DNA of 14,380 nt from an uncultured Clostridia bacterium (GTDB lineage: Bacteria > Bacillota > Clostridia > Oscillospirales > CAG-272). Below the pieces are notes generated by a model. The model did not search any database. It had not been told where the DNA came from and was given only the letters and a program-made list of their open reading frames with translations. The stretch spans positions 1 to 14,380 of the forward strand of contig CALAFS010000216.1 in assembly GCA_937892405.1 (NCBI GenBank), written 5' to 3'. The stretch's first letter is position 1. Every line of letters begins with the position of its first letter. Of this stretch, positions 12,457 to 14,380 are shown piece after piece. A program made the translations under genes and the position numbers.

Positions 12457-14380
12457 ATGACCGACGGAAAATTTCATCTGAAAAGTGAATATCAGCCGAC
12501 GGGCGACCAGCCGCAGGCAATTGCCGGTCTGATCTCGGGTATCGAGGCTGGGGAACGCGCACAGACATTGCTCGGCGTCACCGGCTCGGGTAAAACCTTT
12601 ACCATGGCGAATGTCATCGCCGCCGTGAACCGCCCGACCCTCGTTCTTGCACACAACAAGACGCTTGCCGCTCAGCTTTGCACCGAGTTCCGCGAGTTTT
12701 TCCCCGACAATGCCGTCGAGTATTTCGTCTCCTATTACGACTATTATCAGCCCGAAGCCTATATCCCCGGCAAGGACATGTATATCGAGAAGGACGCGAT
12801 GATCAACGACGAGATTGATATGCTCCGTCACAGTGCAACCTCCGCGCTTTTCGAGCGTCGCGATGTCATCATCGTCTCCTCCGTCTCCTGTATCTACTCC
12901 CTCGGTGATCCCTCCGAGTATCAGGGACTTCTGATCTCCCTGCGTCCGGGGCAACAGATGAGCCGCGACGAGCTTGTGCGCCGCCTTGTCGCGATCAGCT
13001 ACGAGCGCAACGACATGAACTTTATCCGCGATAAATTCCGTATCCGCGGCGATACCGTCGAGGTCTATCCCGCCTCGGGGAAGGAAGAGGCGATCCGCGT
13101 CGAGTTCTTCGGCGACGAGATCGACCGCCTCTCGAAGATCAACACCGTCACGGGCGAGGTGAAAGAGACGCTCTCCTATGCCGCGATTTTCCCCGCTACG
13201 CACTATGCCGTTTCGGACGACAAGCGTGAAGCCGCCCTCCTCGAGATCGAAGAAGAGATGAAAGAACGCGTCGAATTCTTCAAGAGTCAGAACAAGCTCA
13301 TCGAGGCGCAGAGAATCGAAGAACGCACCCGCTATGACATCGAAATGTTAAGAGAAGTTGGCTTTTGCTCGGGTGTCGAGAACTATTCCCGTGTTCTCTC
13401 CGGACGCGCACCGGGCAGCACCCCCTATACACTTCTTGATTATTTTCCCGACGATTTCATCATGTTTATCGACGAGTCGCATGTCACCCTCCCTCAGGTG
13501 CGGGGGATGAGCGGCGGCGACTACGCGAGAAAGAAGAACCTCGTCGAGTACGGCTTCCGTCTGCCTTCCGCATTCGATAACCGTCCGCTCTTCTTTGAAG
13601 AGTTTGAGGAGAAGATCCGACAGGTCGTCTTCGTCAGCGCGACCCCGGGACCTTACGAAAAGGCGGAGAGCACAAACACCGTCGAACAGCTGATCCGCCC
13701 GACAGGACTTGTCGACCCCGAGATTTCCGTCCGCCCGATCGAAGGGCAGGTCGACGATCTCATCGGCGAGATTCGCGCCACGACCGCAAGGGGCGAGAAG
13801 GTGCTTGTCACCACCATGACGAAGAAGATGGCGGAGGATCTCACCGAGTATCTCTCCACCCACGGCATCAAGGTCAAATATATTCATCATCAGGTCGAGA
13901 CTATCGAGCGCATGCAGATTATCCGCGACCTCCGTCTCGGCGAGTTCGATGTCCTCGTCGGCATCAACCTTCTGCGTGAGGGACTGGATATTCCCGAGGT
14001 TTCCCTCGTCGCGATTCTGGACGCCGACAAGGAGGGCTTCCTCCGCAGTGAGACCTCCCTCATTCAGACGGTCGGACGCGCCGCCCGGAATGTGAACGGG
14101 CATGTCATCATGTATGCCGACACAATCACAGGCTCCATGCAGGGCGCCATCGACGAGACGAACCGCCGCCGCGCCATTCAGATGCGCTATAACGAGGAAC
14201 ACGGCATCACTCCCGCCACCATTCGCAAGAAGGTCGCCGATGTCATCGAGATCGGCAAGAAACCCGAGAAGGAAAAAGGGAAGAAGCTCACCGCAAAGGA
14301 GCGTGCCGACCTCTTCGAGCGTCTCCCCGCCGAAATGCGCGAGGCGTCCCGCACGCTGGAATTCGAGAAGGCAGCGTTCC
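12457..14380 (+). CDS. uvrB: UvrABC excinuclease subunit B, 3'-truncated by window edge
   Basis: UvrB is the damage-verifying helicase-like subunit of nucleotide excision repair; it is loaded by UvrA and then recruits UvrC. The 641 residues present cover almost the whole protein, usually about 660. Visible are the Walker A GVTGSGKT (40-47), the beta-hairpin that probes the lesion (VSYYDYYQPEAYIP, 91-104), the DESH box (339-342), GINLLREGLDIPEVSLVAILDADKEGF in pieces, and motif VI QTVGRAARN (537-545). The last residues, LEFEKAAF, open the C-terminal UVR domain, which is cut by the window. The start is supported by CGGAGG six bases before ATG 12457 and by the promoter upstream. uvrA often follows in Bacillota but cannot be seen. 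Confidence 0.98.
   Translation, partial: MTDGKFHLKSEYQPTGDQPQAIAGLISGIEAGERAQTLLGVTGSGKTFTMANVIAAVNRPTLVLAHNKTLAAQLCTEFREFFPDNAVEYFVSYYDYYQPEAYIPGKDMYIEKDAMINDEIDMLRHSATSALFERRDVIIVSSVSCIYSLGDPSEYQGLLISLRPGQQMSRDELVRRLVAISYERNDMNFIRDKFRIRGDTVEVYPASGKEEAIRVEFFGDEIDRLSKINTVTGEVKETLSYAAIFPATHYAVSDDKREAALLEIEEEMKERVEFFKSQNKLIEAQRIEERTRYDIEMLREVGFCSGVENYSRVLSGRAPGSTPYTLLDYFPDDFIMFIDESHVTLPQVRGMSGGDYARKKNLVEYGFRLPSAFDNRPLFFEEFEEKIRQVVFVSATPGPYEKAESTNTVEQLIRPTGLVDPEISVRPIEGQVDDLIGEIRATTARGEKVLVTTMTKKMAEDLTEYLSTHGIKVKYIHHQVETIERMQIIRDLRLGEFDVLVGINLLREGLDIPEVSLVAILDADKEGFLRSETSLIQTVGRAARNVNGHVIMYADTITGSMQGAIDETNRRRAIQMRYNEEHGITPATIRKKVADVIEIGKKPEKEKGKKLTAKERADLFERLPAEMREASRTLEFEKAAF

Noticed and set aside
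12349..14202. Two minus-strand frames of about 284 codons opposite uvrB
   Set aside because: They are antisense to highly conserved UvrB motifs and show no independent evidence of coding.

Overview
This window looks like a chromosomal segment of a Gram-positive, probably spore-forming member of the Clostridia (Bacillota), perhaps an uncultured gut lineage. The grounds are SpoVG, a SpoIIQ-like M23 protein, a MurC of the EACEY type, consensus vegetative promoters (TTGACA-17-TATAAT), strong AGGAGG-type ribosome sites, and coding sequence rich in G/C at third positions. It carries no rRNA, tRNA, CRISPR array, transposase or phage structural gene. Most genes are housekeeping, each unit being closed by a clear intrinsic terminator.

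Layout. Positions 1-1130 (minus strand) hold a 3'-truncated Gfo/Idh/MocA oxidoreductase and spoVG, each apparently with its own promoter. murC is divergent from spoVG (1355-2752, plus). A strong promoter at 2790-2818 then drives mgtE, the magnesium transporter, behind a leader of about 260 nt. That leader holds a 31-codon upstream ORF, competing hairpins and an intrinsic terminator shortly before the mgtE start. mgtE converges on a minus-strand SpoIIQ-like M23 peptidase homologue (4572-5249) across a shared bidirectional terminator. A consensus promoter at 5387-5415 opens an apparent operon of three genes: a cytidylate-kinase-like P-loop kinase with a ParB/sulfiredoxin-like C-terminal domain, argS and yebC, closed by a long terminator hairpin.

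The next unit (8955-12134) has one promoter, three tightly coupled genes and one terminator. The genes encode an SPFH-domain protein with three C-terminal zinc ribbons, a protein with two zinc-ribbon-like modules and a C-terminal membrane anchor, and a secreted or membrane TPM/YgcG-like protein with a poly-glycine tail. The gene set resembles B. subtilis YdjI, YdjG and YdjH, which work with the PspA homologue YdjF, but no pspA-like gene lies next to it here. It probably acts in membrane or envelope stress. After a pyrimidine-rich stretch without a convincing gene, uvrB begins at 12457 and runs off the right edge.

The best leads for something new are the mgtE leader, the kinase-ParB-like fusion and the SPFH/zinc-ribbon/TPM cassette. 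Sporulation-type promoter matches upstream of spoVG and the SpoIIQ-like gene are weaker but consistent with each other.
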